A stretch of 64,000 nucleotides of DNA from Blattabacterium cuenoti (GCF_014251715.1 NZ_CP059198.1:62001-126000), one strand, 5' to 3'; positions 26,825-37,209 are shown, counted from the stretch's first letter. The notes: generated by a model not told the origin, from the sequence alone. Numbers and translations are program-made.

Positions 26825-28405
26825 ATGTCAGATTTAAAATATTCTGAAATTTCATCTATTCTGAAAGAAGAATTATCTAATTTTAACTTTGAATCAAAGT
26901 TATCTGAATATGGTATTATTATTCAAATAGGAGATGGAATTGCGAGATCTGTAGGTCTAAATTCCGCTTTTTATGGAGAATTAGTAGAATTTCAATATGG
27001 AGTTAAAGGTATCGTTTTTAATCTTGAAGCAGATCATGTTAGTATTGTCCTATTACATTCATCAAAAAATATAAAAGAAGGAGATAAAGTTAAAAGAACA
27101 GGGAAAATTTTTTCTATTAAGGTAGGAGAAGGAATGCTAGGTCGTGTTGTAGATGTATTAGGAAATCCTATTGATGGTAAAGGTCCTATAGAAGGAAAAT
27201 TATTTGAAATGCCTTTGGAAAGAAAGGCTCCAGGTGTTATTTTTAGAGAACCTGTCAAAGAACCTCTTCAAACTGGAATTAAATTTATAGATTCGATGAT
27301 CCCCATAGGAAGAGGACAAAGAGAATTAATTATTGGTGATAGACAAACTGGAAAAACAACTATAGCTATTGATACAATTATCAATCAAAAAAGATTTTTT
27401 GAGGATAATAAACCTGTTTATTGCATTTACGTTGCGATAAGCCAAAAAGGATCTACAATAGCAAGAATTACTAAAATATTACAAGAAAAAGGAGCTTTAC
27501 CTTATACAGTGATAGTATCTTCAAAATCTTCTGATCCGGCTTCTATGCAAGTTTTTTCTCCTTTTTCTGGTACTGCTATTGGAGAATATTTTAGAGATAC
27601 AGGTCGTTCTTCTTTAGTTATATATGATGATCTTTCAAAACAAGCTGTTTCTTATAGAGAAATATCTTTGTTATTACGACGTCCTCCTGGAAGAGAGGCT
27701 TATCCAGGAGATGTTTTTTATTTACATTCACGTCTTCTAGAACGTTCAGCTAAAATTATAAAAGATCAAAAAATGGCTGAAAAAATGAATGATATTCCAG
27801 AATCTATTAGAAAGGATATAAAAGGAGGTGGTTCTTTAACTGCTATGCCAATTATTGAGACTCAATCTGGAGATATTTCTTCTTATATACCTACTAATGT
27901 TATTTCCATTACAGATGGGCAAATTTTTTTAGAAAAAGATTTATTCCATTCTGGAGTTCTTCCTGCAATTAATGAAAGTATATCTGTTTCTCGTGTCGGA
28001 GGATCTGCTCAAATTCCATCTATGAGAAAAATATCCGGTACTCTAAAAATAGATCAAGCTCAATTTAGAGAATTAGAATCGTTTTCTAAATTTGGTTCTG
28101 AGTTAGATCCGTCTACTATGGAAATTTTAAAAAAAGGAAAAATTAATATAGAAATATTAAAACAACCTGCTCATTCTCCATATGATATAGCAGATCAAAT
28201 AGCCATTATTTATGCTGGAACTAAAAATCTTCTAAAAAATATTCCTATTAATAAAATTTCAGATTTTGAAAAAGAATATCTTTTTTATTTAAAAGAAAAA
28301 CACGAAGATATTTTAAATTCTTTAAGAAATGGAATACTTGATGATAAAATATCGAAAATTTTAGAAAAAATAGTATTGGAATTAAGCAATCAATACATTT
28401 ATTAA
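26825..28405 (+). CDS. atpA: F0F1 ATP synthase subunit alpha
   Basis: The non-catalytic nucleotide-binding subunit of F1, 526 residues. Walker A GDRQTGKT lies at about 170-177, with [17 protein letters not shown] as the typical context. The alpha signature [17 protein letters not shown] and the [31 protein letters not shown] block are almost unaltered, so this is one of the best-conserved genes here. Between atpH and atpG with gaps of about 10 bp. Confidence 0.97.
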   Translation: MSDLKYSEISSILKEELSNFNFESKLSEYGIIIQIGDGIARSVGLNSAFYGELVEFQYGVKGIVFNLEADHVSIVLLHSSKNIKEGDKVKRTGKIFSIKVGEGMLGRVVDVLGNPIDGKGPIEGKLFEMPLERKAPGVIFREPVKEPLQTGIKFIDSMIPIGRGQRELIIGDRQTGKTTIAIDTIINQKRFFEDNKPVYCIYVAISQKGSTIARITKILQEKGALPYTVIVSSKSSDPASMQVFSPFSGTAIGEYFRDTGRSSLVIYDDLSKQAVSYREISLLLRRPPGREAYPGDVFYLHSRLLERSAKIIKDQKMAEKMNDIPESIRKDIKGGGSLTAMPIIETQSGDISSYIPTNVISITDGQIFLEKDLFHSGVLPAINESISVSRVGGSAQIPSMRKISGTLKIDQAQFRELESFSKFGSELDPSTMEILKKGKINIEILKQPAHSPYDIADQIAIIYAGTKNLLKNIPINKISDFEKEYLFYLKEKHEDILNSLRNGILDDKISKILEKIVLELSNQYIY

Positions 28406-28415
28406 ATTTTTTGTA

Positions 28416-29291
28416 ATGTCCAATCCAAAAGAAATTAAAAGAAGAATATTATCGATAGAATCGGTTATCAAAACTACGGAAGCTATGAGAATGATCTCTA
28501 TCGTTAAATTACAAAAATCCAAAGATTTTCTCATGCATGTAAAAACTTATTTTGATCATATAGAATTACTTTTTTTAAACGTTTTATCAACAGAAAAAAG
28601 AAATAATTTTTATCATAGTAAATATTTTTTAGAAAAAGGAAATAAAAAATTATTTATTGTCTTTACTTCTAATCGTGGATTATGTGGTTCTTTTAATTCC
28701 TTAATTTTTTCTAAAATTGATCATTTTATTCAAAAAAAAAGTTTATTGCATAATAAATACATTTTTTTTTCAATTGGAAAAAAAGGATTTGATTTCTTAA
28801 ATAAGAAATACAACATATATATGTATAAAAAAAATAATAATTGGATAGATTATGATAATTTTACCAAAAAAATACAAATTTTTACAAAAAAATTAATTAT
28901 AGATTTTTTTAATAAAAAATTTTCATCAATTTATTTGATGTATAATAATCTAAAAAAATCCTTATTTCAAGAAATAATTATAGAAAAATTTCTTCCAATC
29001 TCTGTTGATCTAAATAATTTAAATACAACAGGAGGTAACTATATTCTAGAACCTTCTCAAAAGGAAATTATAGATCATTTAATTCCAAAATTTTTAAATA
29101 CAAAATTATTAAAAATTTTTTTAAAATCTATTACAGCAGAACATACAGCACGTATGATATCTATGCATCAAGCTACAGAAAATGCATCCAATATTAAAAA
29201 TGATTTAATATTAAATTACAATAAAGAAAGACAAACTACAATTACCAAAGAAATACTTGAAATTATCAGTGGGTTAGAATCTTTGAATTAA
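28416..29291 (+). CDS. atpG: F0F1 ATP synthase subunit gamma
   Basis: The central rotor shaft, 291 residues. The N-terminal helix (KEIKRRILSIESVIKTTEAMRMISIVKLQKS) and the C-terminal helix (EHTARMISMHQATENASNI) are the diagnostic pair that forms the coiled shaft; SNRGLCGSFN marks the Rossmann-like domain. It ends the operon: atpD and atpC (beta, epsilon) do not follow, in line with the split ATP synthase loci of Bacteroidota. Confidence 0.95.
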   Translation: MSNPKEIKRRILSIESVIKTTEAMRMISIVKLQKSKDFLMHVKTYFDHIELLFLNVLSTEKRNNFYHSKYFLEKGNKKLFIVFTSNRGLCGSFNSLIFSKIDHFIQKKSLLHNKYIFFSIGKKGFDFLNKKYNIYMYKKNNNWIDYDNFTKKIQIFTKKLIIDFFNKKFSSIYLMYNNLKKSLFQEIIIEKFLPISVDLNNLNTTGGNYILEPSQKEIIDHLIPKFLNTKLLKIFLKSITAEHTARMISMHQATENASNIKNDLILNYNKERQTTITKEILEIISGLESLN

Positions 29292-29311
29292 TTACATTAC
29301 AAAAAAAAATT

Positions 29312-30298
29312 ATGAAAAAGATATTAACAGGAATTAGAAGTACAGGTACTCCCCATTTAGGTAACATTTTAGGTGTTATAATTCCATCTGTATATATTGC
29401 TAATAAAAATACAAAAGATTATTCATTTATATTTATAGCAGATTTACATTCTATGATTCAAATAGATAATATAAAAACAATAAAAGACAACACTTATAAA
29501 ATTGCAGCTGCATGGTTAGCTTTTGGATTAAATGCGGAAAATTGTCTATTTTATAGACAATCTGATATTTCAGCAGTAACTGAGTTAGCTTGGTATTTTA
29601 GTTGTTTTTTTCCTTATAAACGATTGACATTAACTCATTCCTTTAAAAAGGAAATGAAAAATAAAGGAAAAGTTAGTGTAGGGTTATTTACTTATCCTAT
29701 TTTAATGGCTGCTGATATTTTGCTTTTTAATGCAAAAATTGTTCCTGTAGGAAAAGATCAATTACAACATATAGAAATTACTCGTCGCATTGCCAATTAT
29801 TTAAATAAAAAAATAGGAAAAAAATTATTTGTATTACCTCATGCTTATTTACAAAAAGAAACTATGTATGTCCCTGGAACAGATGGGGAAAAAATGAGTA
29901 AATCCAAAAAAAATTGGATTAATATTTTTTCTTCAGATGATATTTTGAAAAAACAAATTATGAATATACGTACAGATAGCAAATCTTTAAAAGAAGAAAA
30001 AAATCCTGAAACAGATTATATAATGTATTTATACAGATTAATAGCTCCTTCAGATAAAATAGATAAAATGCAAAAAAAATATATAAAAGGAGGATATGGA
30101 TATTCAGAAGCTAAAATAGCGTTATATGAACATATCATTAATAAATTTTCAGAAGAAAGGAAAAAATATTTTTATTTCATAAAAAACAAATCTTTATTAG
30201 ATCATATTCTTTATTCAGGTGCTAAAAAAGCAAAAAATATAGCGAATGTAAGATTGAATTATATTAGAAAGTGTTTATATTTCAATCATATAAATTAA
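29312..30298 (+). CDS. trpS: Tryptophanyl-tRNA synthetase
   Basis: Class I synthetase for tRNA-Trp, 328 residues. The HIGH-type motif is TPHLGN in GIRSTGTPHLGNILG, the tryptophan-pocket region includes YPILMAADILLFNA and VPVGKDQLQHIE, and the signature loop is KMSKSKKN. Length and motif order are normal. It follows atpG by 20 bp and may be read from the atp promoter; an inverted repeat after its stop separates it from grpE. Confidence 0.95.
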   Translation: MKKILTGIRSTGTPHLGNILGVIIPSVYIANKNTKDYSFIFIADLHSMIQIDNIKTIKDNTYKIAAAWLAFGLNAENCLFYRQSDISAVTELAWYFSCFFPYKRLTLTHSFKKEMKNKGKVSVGLFTYPILMAADILLFNAKIVPVGKDQLQHIEITRRIANYLNKKIGKKLFVLPHAYLQKETMYVPGTDGEKMSKSKKNWINIFSSDDILKKQIMNIRTDSKSLKEEKNPETDYIMYLYRLIAPSDKIDKMQKKYIKGGYGYSEAKIALYEHIINKFSEERKKYFYFIKNKSLLDHILYSGAKKAKNIANVRLNYIRKCLYFNHIN

Positions 30299-30304
30299 TT
30301 TTAA

Positions 30305-30325
30305 TTAATGACATTATGTCATTAA
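30305..30325 (+). promoter_or_regulatory. Perfect 9-bp inverted repeat upstream of grpE-dnaJ
   Basis: TTAATGACA-TTA-TGTCATTAA is a perfect inverted repeat with a 3-base spacer, 58 bp before grpE. Its core TGACATTATGTC recurs exactly upstream of htpG and in related form upstream of clpC. No T-run follows, so a trpS terminator is less likely than an operator. Role inferred. Confidence 0.5.
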
Positions 30326-30383
30326 ATAAAATTTTGGCAAATATTTTGCTCTTAGTCCATAGGATTATGTAGAAAATATTATT

Positions 30384-30923
30384 ATGGATATAGACCAAAA
30401 AAAAACTGAAAAACAAGCATCATCATCTAATGATGTTTCTGATGCAGAATCTTCTTCTTGTATTAAAGAAATAAAAGAAATAGAGCTTCTTCAAGAAGAA
30501 TTAGAAAAAGATAAAAATAAATTTTTGCGTCTTTTTGCAGAATTTGAAAATTATAAAAAACGTATTAAAAAGGAAAGATATGATATTTTTAGGGCTATTC
30601 ATGAAAAAATTCTTATAGATTTAATTCCAATTTTAGATGATTTTGAACGAGGACTTAAAGAATTGAAAAAGTCTAAAGATGAATTTCTCGTTAGAGGAAT
30701 AGCCTTAATACAGGAAAAATTTATTAAAATTTTAAAAGAAAAAGGATTAAACAAAATAAAAATAAAAAAAGGAGATGATTTTAATACAGATTTTCATGAG
30801 GCAATTACACAAATTCCAGCTATAACAGAAGACTTAAAAGGAAAGATTATTGAAATCATAGAAGCTGGATATATTTTACAGGAAAAAGTTATACGACATG
30901 CTAAAGTTATTACCGGAAAATAA
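30384..30923 (+). CDS. grpE: Nucleotide exchange factor GrpE
   Basis: Co-chaperone that drives ADP release from DnaK. The 179-residue protein has an acidic Ser-rich N-terminus, a long coiled coil (IELLQEELEKDKNKFLRLFAEFENYKKRIKKERYD) and the C-terminal beta domain (FNTDFHEAITQIPA, IIEIIEAGYILQEKVIRHAKVITG). It is followed 9 bp later by dnaJ. An inverted repeat upstream suggests stress control; dnaK is not in the window. Confidence 0.95.
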   Translation: MDIDQKKTEKQASSSNDVSDAESSSCIKEIKEIELLQEELEKDKNKFLRLFAEFENYKKRIKKERYDIFRAIHEKILIDLIPILDDFERGLKELKKSKDEFLVRGIALIQEKFIKILKEKGLNKIKIKKGDDFNTDFHEAITQIPAITEDLKGKIIEIIEAGYILQEKVIRHAKVITGK

Positions 30924-30932
30924 TTATTTTTA

Positions 30933-32057
30933 ATGGTGAAAAAAGATTACTACGAAGTTTTAGGAGTTTCTAAAAACGCTTCTACAGAAGAAATTAAAAA
31001 AGCTTATCGAAAATTAGCAATAAAATATCATCCAGATAAAAATTTAGATAATAAAAAAAATGCAGAAGAAAAATTTAAAGAAGCAGCTGAAGCTTATGAA
31101 GTTTTAAGCAACTCAGAAAAAAGACAACGTTATGATAAATTTGGACATTCTGGAATAAAAGGGAGTAGTTCAGGTTCAGGAATGAATATGGAAGATATAT
31201 TTGCAAATTTTGGAGATATTTTTGCTGATGCCTTTGGAGTTGGAGAAAGTTTTTCTAGTTTTGGATTTGGACGATCATCTAGACATAAAACTATTAAAGG
31301 AAGTGATTTAAGAATTAGAGTTAAACTTTCATTAGAAGAAATAGCTCATGGAATAGAAAAAAAAGTGAAAGTTAAGAGACTAAAAGTATCTAAGGGAATA
31401 AAATTTAAAAATTGTAGATCTTGTAATGGTACTGGTCAAATAATACGTATTACCAATACCATTTTAGGAAGAATGCAAACAACATCTCAATGTCATGTAT
31501 GTTCTGGAACTGGAAAAAAAATAGATAATATTCCTTATGGAGCGAATAAATATGGATTGATTAAAGAAGAAGAATTAGTAAATATAAAAATACCTGCAGG
31601 ACTTACAGAAGGAATTCAACTTAAAGTTTCTGAAAAAGGAAATGAAGCTCCATTTGGAGGAATTCCTGGAGATTTAATTGTATTAATTGAGGAAATTCCT
31701 CATTATCAATTAAAAAGAGAAGGTAATAATCTACATTATGATTTATATATATCGTTTCCAGATGCAATATTAGGCGCTTCTAAAGAAGTTCCTACCATTA
31801 ATGGAAAAGCAAGAATAAAAATTGATCCAGGAACACAATCAGGAAAAACTCTTAGATTAAAAAATAAAGGGTTGCCTAATATAGAAGGATATGGGTATGG
31901 AAGTCTTTTAATTCATGTTAATGTTTGGACTCCAAAAAAAATTAATGAAGAACAAAGAAAATTTTTTGAAAAAATGAGAAAAAATGAAAATTTTCTTCCT
32001 CATCCCGGAAATTTAGAAAAATCATTTTTTGATCGTGTAAGAGAAATGTTTTCTTAA
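30933..32057 (+). CDS. dnaJ: Chaperone DnaJ with only two zinc-finger repeats
   Basis: Hsp40 co-chaperone that stimulates DnaK ATPase activity. The J-domain is intact ([25 protein letters not shown], then HPDK), followed by a Gly/Phe/Ser-rich linker. The zinc region shows only two CXXCXGXG units (CRSCNGTG and CHVCSGTG), not the four of E. coli DnaJ, so at most one zinc centre can form. I recall similar reduction in flavobacterial DnaJ, so it need not be a defect. The C-terminal substrate domains are complete. 374 residues. Confidence 0.94.
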   Translation: MVKKDYYEVLGVSKNASTEEIKKAYRKLAIKYHPDKNLDNKKNAEEKFKEAAEAYEVLSNSEKRQRYDKFGHSGIKGSSSGSGMNMEDIFANFGDIFADAFGVGESFSSFGFGRSSRHKTIKGSDLRIRVKLSLEEIAHGIEKKVKVKRLKVSKGIKFKNCRSCNGTGQIIRITNTILGRMQTTSQCHVCSGTGKKIDNIPYGANKYGLIKEEELVNIKIPAGLTEGIQLKVSEKGNEAPFGGIPGDLIVLIEEIPHYQLKREGNNLHYDLYISFPDAILGASKEVPTINGKARIKIDPGTQSGKTLRLKNKGLPNIEGYGYGSLLIHVNVWTPKKINEEQRKFFEKMRKNENFLPHPGNLEKSFFDRVREMFS

Positions 32058-32089
32058 AATAAGTTTAATGCTATTATGTATTTTTTTTT

Positions 32090-32114
32090 ATGCTTTTAAA
32101 GCATCTTTTTTTTT
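32090..32114 (+). terminator. Likely intrinsic terminator of grpE-dnaJ
   Basis: ATGCTTTTAAAGCAT can fold into an AT-rich stem (ATGCT/AGCAT plus inner A-T pairs) and is followed after one C by nine T residues. It begins 32 bp after the dnaJ stop. Confidence 0.5.
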
Positions 32115-32269
32115 ATAAATTTATTATTACGTTTTTTTTTATTCCTTTCTTTTTCATTTTAAGGAAAATATTTAACGAATATCGTATATACTTTTTTTTA
32201 TACGAACGAGTATATCAAAAAAAAAAAATTCTAATTTTAGATATATAAAATCAATAATTTTACTATTCT
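32115..32269. other. AT-rich leader region before mnmA
   Basis: No gene is visible. A 7-bp inverted repeat TCGTATA (32182-32188) and TATACGA (32199-32205), with a 10-base T-rich loop, lies 65 bp before mnmA. It could be a weak leader structure. No clear promoter stands out. Confidence 0.35.
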
Positions 32270-33460
32270 ATGCAAAAGGTAATAGTAGGACTTTCAGGAG
32301 GGGTAGATTCAAGTGTTTCTGCATTAATTCTTAAAAAAAAAGGTTATGAAGTTATTGGTTTATTTATGCATAATTGGGAAGATAAAGATACCGTTTTGAA
32401 TCAATGTACTTGGAAAGAAGATTGTATTGATGCTATGTTAGTAGCTAAACAATTAAATATTCCTTTTCAAGTAATTGAAATGAAAAAAGAATATAAAAAA
32501 TACGTAATTGATTACATGTTTAACGAGTATAGATCAGGAAAAACTCCTAATCCAGATATATTGTGTAATAAAGAAATTAAGTTTAATATTTTTTTGAAAA
32601 TAGCTCTTAATTTGGGTGCAGATTTTATTGCAACAGGACATTATGTTAATAAAAAAAAAATTTTAAAAAATAAAAAAATAATTTATCGTCTTTTGATGGG
32701 AAAAGATTTGAATAAAGATCAATCATATTTTTTATGTCAATTAACGCAATATCAATTAGAAAAATCCTTATTTCCATTAGGGGTGTTAACTAAAAATCAA
32801 GTACGAAAAATAGCGGAAATAAATGGATTACGAAATGCTCATAAAAAAGAGTCTCAAGGATTATGTTTTGTTGGAAAAATTCAATTATATAAATTTCTTA
32901 AAAAAAGAATTCTTCCAAAAAAAGGAGAAGTGGTATATATCAATTCTAACGATTTAATATATCAAAAAAAACAAGAAAAAAAAATTTTTTTTTCTAAAGA
33001 AGAAGAGCTATTTTTTTTATCTAAAAAAAAAAAATATAAAAAATCAGATGGAAAGATAATTGGATTTCATAAAGGAGCTCATTATTTTACTAAAGGACAG
33101 CGGAAAGGAATAGCTTTAGGAGGTTGCCAAGAACCTCTTTTTGTTATTGATACCAATGTTAAAGAAAACATTGTTTATACAGGAATGGGGAAAAAACATC
33201 CAGGATTATATCGAAAATATTTATTTATTCAGGAAAAAAATATTCATTGGATTAGGGATGATTTAACTCTTTTTGAAGGAGAAAAAATGGATGTATTTTG
33301 TAGAATTCGTTATAGACAACCATTACAAAAATCAAAATTATACAAAATAAAAAAAGGAATGTTCATAGAATTTGAAACTTTACAATGTGCTATAACGGAA
33401 GGACAATTTGCCGTTTGGTATATTGGAAAAGAATTGATAGGATCAGGAGTTATTTATTAA
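32270..33460 (+). CDS. mnmA: tRNA-specific 2-thiouridylase MnmA
   Basis: Adds the 2-thio group to U34 of tRNA-Lys, -Glu and -Gln. The N-terminal PP-loop is GLSGGVDSSVSALIL; the catalytic cysteines are in PNPDILCNKEIKF (about residue 100) and QGLCFVGKI (about residue 199). A Lys-rich insertion after VVYINSNDLIYQKK makes it 396 residues, longer than E. coli MnmA. The insertion contains an A12 tract (33023-33034) that stays in frame. It stands alone with its own leader. Confidence 0.94.
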   Translation: MQKVIVGLSGGVDSSVSALILKKKGYEVIGLFMHNWEDKDTVLNQCTWKEDCIDAMLVAKQLNIPFQVIEMKKEYKKYVIDYMFNEYRSGKTPNPDILCNKEIKFNIFLKIALNLGADFIATGHYVNKKKILKNKKIIYRLLMGKDLNKDQSYFLCQLTQYQLEKSLFPLGVLTKNQVRKIAEINGLRNAHKKESQGLCFVGKIQLYKFLKKRILPKKGEVVYINSNDLIYQKKQEKKIFFSKEEELFFLSKKKKYKKSDGKIIGFHKGAHYFTKGQRKGIALGGCQEPLFVIDTNVKENIVYTGMGKKHPGLYRKYLFIQEKNIHWIRDDLTLFEGEKMDVFCRIRYRQPLQKSKLYKIKKGMFIEFETLQCAITEGQFAVWYIGKELIGSGVIY

Positions 33461-33762
33461 ATATTTTACATTTTATATTTTTTAAAAAAAAATTGAATTT
33501 TTATATAAAAATATAAAATTTATTAAAAATTAAGCTTTTTTTTTAATTTTTAATAAAAATGCGTTATTAAATAATTTATTTTTATAAATATTTTGAAATA
33601 TTATCATTAATATATAGAAAAAATAATATTTATTTTAAAATAAAACCCTAAAAATATCTTTTATATAATCTATTTTTTTCATATTTTTGCATATTATATA
33701 ATTTATAATTTTTGAATATTTTTTTTATCAAAAATCTATTAAAATTAAGTTTTATTTTTAAT
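33461..33762. other. Intergenic region and leader upstream of the ilv operon
   Basis: About 300 bp of extremely AT-rich DNA without a gene. TATTTTTG at 33682-33689 fits the Bacteroidota -7 consensus TAnnTTTG and could start a leader of roughly 100 nt before ilvD. I found no convincing leader peptide rich in Ile, Leu or Val; the only ATG nearby (ATGCGTTATTAA, near 33559) encodes three residues. Confidence 0.4.
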
Positions 33763-33785
33763 CCCTACTAATAAGTAGGGCTTTT
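33763..33785 (+). promoter_or_regulatory. Leader hairpin before ilvD, possible attenuator
   Basis: CCCTACT-AATA-AGTAGGG is a perfect 7-bp stem with a 4-base loop, followed by CTTTT, and ends 20 bp before the ilvD start. It is unusually GC-rich for this window. A stem plus T-run inside an amino-acid operon leader fits transcription attenuation. The mechanism is inferred. Confidence 0.5.
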
Positions 33786-33800
33786 GATTTATAATATCTT

Positions 33801-35486
33801 ATGGAAAAAAGAATTAATAAATTTAGCAAAAAAATAACAAAAGAGCCTAATTTACCAGCAGCACATGCTATGTTATATGCTACAGGAATGAAAGAATTTG
33901 ATTTTTGTAAAGCTCAAATTGGAATAGTAAGTAATTGGTATGAAGGTAATCCTTGTAACATGCATTTAGATAAATTGGCAAAAAAAATAAAATCATCGGT
34001 TATTGCTAAAAATTTAGTAGGATTTCAATTTACTACTATTGGAGTAAGTGATGGAATAACTATGGGAACATCAGGAATGAGATATTCTCTTCCTTCTAGA
34101 GAATTAATAGCGGATAGCATAGAAACGGTTGTAGATTCACATCATTATGATGGAGTAATAGCAATACCTGGATGCGACAAAAACATACCAGGGGTTATGA
34201 TTGCTTTACTTAGATTAAATAGATCATCTATTATTGTATATGGAGGAAGCATTTCCTCTGGTTTCTATGATGGAAAAAAATTAGATATAATTTCTTCTTT
34301 TGAGGCTCTAGGAAAAAAAAACACCTCCAAAATAACTGAAAAAGAGTATAAAAATATTGTAAAAAATTCTTGTCCAGGACCTGGTGCTTGTGGAGGAATG
34401 TATACAGCAAATACCATGGCTTCTGCTTTAGAAGCTATGGGCATGATGTTACCTTATTCTTCTTCTTCTCCTTCAACAAGTGAAAATAAAAAAATAGAAT
34501 GTGAAGAAGTTAGTACATATATTAAAAAACTTTTAGAAAGAGAAATAAAAACAAAAGACATAGTAACAAAAAATTCTATAGAAAATGGAGTAAAATTAGC
34601 TATGTGTTTAGGAGGTTCTACTAATTTAGTTTTACATTTTTTAGCTATTGCTAAATCAGCAAATATTGATTTTTCTTTAAAAGATTTTCAAAGAATTAGT
34701 AATAAAGTTCCTCTTATTGGAAATCTAAAACCAAGTGGAATTTTTTTAATGGAGGATATTCACATGTATATAGGGGGAATGCCTGTTATTATAAAATATC
34801 TATTAAATGAAGGGATCCTATTAGGAGATTGTTTAACCGTCACTGGAAAAACATTGTCTGAAAATATGAAAAATGTACCAAATATAACTTTTAATCAAAA
34901 AATTATTCATTCTTTAAATAATCCCATAAAAAAAAGCGGACATATAAGAATTTTATATGGCAATCTGGCTTTGGAAGGCTCTATAGCTAAAATTACTGGA
35001 AAAGAAGGAACTATATTTCGTGGACCAGCTAATGTTTTTAATTCAGAAGAAGAAGCAAATCAAGCTATATTGAACAATACAATTTTACCTGGGGTTGTCA
35101 TTGTTATTAGATATGTAGGACCAATGGGAGGCCCTGGAATGCCAGAAATGTTAAAACCTACGTCTTATATAATGGGATCAGGATTAGGTAAAAAAGTAGC
35201 TCTTATTACGGATGGACGATTTTCAGGAGGATCACATGGTTTTGTAGTTGGACATATCACTCCAGAAGCACAATCTGGAGGATTGATAGCTTTGGTTAAA
35301 AATAAAGATTTTATAAAAATAGATGCAGAAAATAATACCATTACTCTTGAAATAGAAAATGAGGAAATACAAAGAAGAAAAAAATTATGGATTCCTCCTT
35401 CATTGAAGGTTAGAAAAGGATATTTATATAAGTATACAAAAGTAGTTTCCTCCGCTTCTGAAGGGTGTATTACAGATAAATTTTAA
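33801..35486 (+). CDS. ilvD: Dihydroxy-acid dehydratase
   Basis: Fe-S dehydratase that makes the 2-keto acids for isoleucine and valine. The cluster cysteines are in GNPCNMHL, PGCDKNIPG and PGPGACGGMYTANTM; the C-terminal GRFSGGSHGFVVGHITPEA block is intact. 561 residues, normal for the family. First gene of ilvDBNC-ilvA behind a leader hairpin. Essential in a symbiont that supplies branched-chain amino acids to its host. Confidence 0.96.
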   Translation: MEKRINKFSKKITKEPNLPAAHAMLYATGMKEFDFCKAQIGIVSNWYEGNPCNMHLDKLAKKIKSSVIAKNLVGFQFTTIGVSDGITMGTSGMRYSLPSRELIADSIETVVDSHHYDGVIAIPGCDKNIPGVMIALLRLNRSSIIVYGGSISSGFYDGKKLDIISSFEALGKKNTSKITEKEYKNIVKNSCPGPGACGGMYTANTMASALEAMGMMLPYSSSSPSTSENKKIECEEVSTYIKKLLEREIKTKDIVTKNSIENGVKLAMCLGGSTNLVLHFLAIAKSANIDFSLKDFQRISNKVPLIGNLKPSGIFLMEDIHMYIGGMPVIIKYLLNEGILLGDCLTVTGKTLSENMKNVPNITFNQKIIHSLNNPIKKSGHIRILYGNLALEGSIAKITGKEGTIFRGPANVFNSEEEANQAILNNTILPGVVIVIRYVGPMGGPGMPEMLKPTSYIMGSGLGKKVALITDGRFSGGSHGFVVGHITPEAQSGGLIALVKNKDFIKIDAENNTITLEIENEEIQRRKKLWIPPSLKVRKGYLYKYTKVVSSASEGCITDKF

Positions 35487-35493
35487 TTATGGT

Positions 35494-37188
35494 ATGGAAA
35501 AAAAATTATTTTCTGGTTCAGAAATAGTAATCAAAGCACTTTTACATGAAGAGGTAAAATACATATTTGGTTATCCAGGTGGAGCTATAATGCCTATATA
35601 TGATTCTTTACTAGATTATTTAAATTTTATTTCGCATATTTTAATGCGTCACGAACAAGGATCTATTCATGCAGCACAAGGATATGCTAGAGCAACTGGT
35701 AAAATAGGTGTATGTTTTACTACTTCAGGACCAGGCGCTACTAATTTAATTACTGGATTAGCAGATGCTTTAATAGATAGTACTCCTATTGTTTGCATTA
35801 CTGGACAAGTATCTTCTCATCTATTAGGAACTGATGCTTTTCAAGAAACAAATATTATAGATATTTCTATTCCTGTTACAAAATGGAACACTCAAGTATT
35901 AAAAGCTAAAGATATTTGTGAATCCATACAAAAAGGATTTTTTATAGCAAAAAAAGGAAGACCAGGACCTGTATTAATAGATATTACTAAAGACGCTCAA
36001 TTTCAAAAATCTGTATTTTATTATAAACGTTGTCAATATATAAAAAATTTTAATCCATATCCTTCTATAGAGGAAAAAAGAATAATAGAAGCGGCAAATT
36101 TAATAAATGTGGCTAAAAAACCTATTATTCTTGTAGGACAAGGAGTCCTTTTAGCTGAAGCAGAAGATGAATTTAAAAAATTTGTTGAAAAAACAGGAAT
36201 TCCAGTAGCTAGTACACTATTAGGATTGGGAGCTTTGTATACTCATCATCATTTATATGTAGGTATGTTAGGAATGCATGGTAATTATGCTCCAAATATT
36301 TTAACTAATCAATGTGATATTATCATTGCAGTAGGTATGCGTTTTGATGATCGTGTTACTGGAGATGTAAAAAAATATGCACAACAAGCTAAAATAATTC
36401 ATTTAGATATTGATTCTTCAGAAATTAACAAAAATATATTATGTGATATTCCAATTTTAGGAGATTGTAAAACATCTTTAAAAAAATTAATTTTTTATGT
36501 TAATGAATCTACTCATAAACAATGGATAAAAAAATTTTTTGATCTAAAAGAAAAAGAACAAATAGCGGTGATACAAGACGATATAAATCCCATAAAAAAA
36601 GGGATGACGATGGGAGAAGTAATTAAGTGGATAAATCAATATAAACAAAAAAATGCCATACTTGTCACTGATGTTGGTCAACATCAAATGATCGCTTCAC
36701 GATATTTCAATTTTACTTATAAAAAAAGTCAAATAACTTCTGGAGGATTGGGAACTATGGGATTTGCTTTACCTGCTTCTATAGGAGCTAAATTAGGAGC
36801 AAATGAAAGACAAGTTATTTGCATTGTTGGAGATGGAGGTATTCAAATGACAATCCAAGAGATGGGTACCATTTTACAAAACAATATTCCAGTAAAAATT
36901 ATACTATTGAATAATAATTTTTTGGGCATGGTCCGTCAATGGCAACAGCTTTTTTTTGATAAACGTTATTCGTGTACAGAATTAGTTAATCCAGATTTTA
37001 TAAAGTTAGCTAATGCTTATAATATAAAAGCGAAAAAAGTAAGCAAAAGAGAAGAATTAAAAGAATCTGTAAGAAAAGCATTGAATTATGAAAAAGCTTT
37101 TTTATTAGAAGTTATGATAGAAAAAGAAAATAATGTTTTTCCTATGATTCCTGCAGGAGCAGCTGTAGATGAAATTCGTTTAACATAA
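35494..37188 (+). CDS. ilvB: Acetolactate synthase, large subunit
   Basis: TPP-dependent enzyme condensing pyruvate with pyruvate or 2-ketobutyrate. The catalytic glutamate is in MRHEQGSIHAAQGYARATG, the FAD-binding middle domain follows, and the TPP motif is GDGGIQMTIQEMGTILQNNIPVKIILLNNN. 564 residues. It starts 7 bp after ilvD and is followed 21 bp later by the regulatory subunit. Confidence 0.96.
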   Translation: MEKKLFSGSEIVIKALLHEEVKYIFGYPGGAIMPIYDSLLDYLNFISHILMRHEQGSIHAAQGYARATGKIGVCFTTSGPGATNLITGLADALIDSTPIVCITGQVSSHLLGTDAFQETNIIDISIPVTKWNTQVLKAKDICESIQKGFFIAKKGRPGPVLIDITKDAQFQKSVFYYKRCQYIKNFNPYPSIEEKRIIEAANLINVAKKPIILVGQGVLLAEAEDEFKKFVEKTGIPVASTLLGLGALYTHHHLYVGMLGMHGNYAPNILTNQCDIIIAVGMRFDDRVTGDVKKYAQQAKIIHLDIDSSEINKNILCDIPILGDCKTSLKKLIFYVNESTHKQWIKKFFDLKEKEQIAVIQDDINPIKKGMTMGEVIKWINQYKQKNAILVTDVGQHQMIASRYFNFTYKKSQITSGGLGTMGFALPASIGAKLGANERQVICIVGDGGIQMTIQEMGTILQNNIPVKIILLNNNFLGMVRQWQQLFFDKRYSCTELVNPDFIKLANAYNIKAKKVSKREELKESVRKALNYEKAFLLEVMIEKENNVFPMIPAGAAVDEIRLT

Positions 37189-37209
37189 TTAAATATTATA
37201 TTATATACT

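Noticed and set aside
32041-32269. Possible CIRCE or small RNA after dnaJ
   Set aside because: No CIRCE half-sites; the only clear structure is a terminator-like hairpin and a weak leader repeat.
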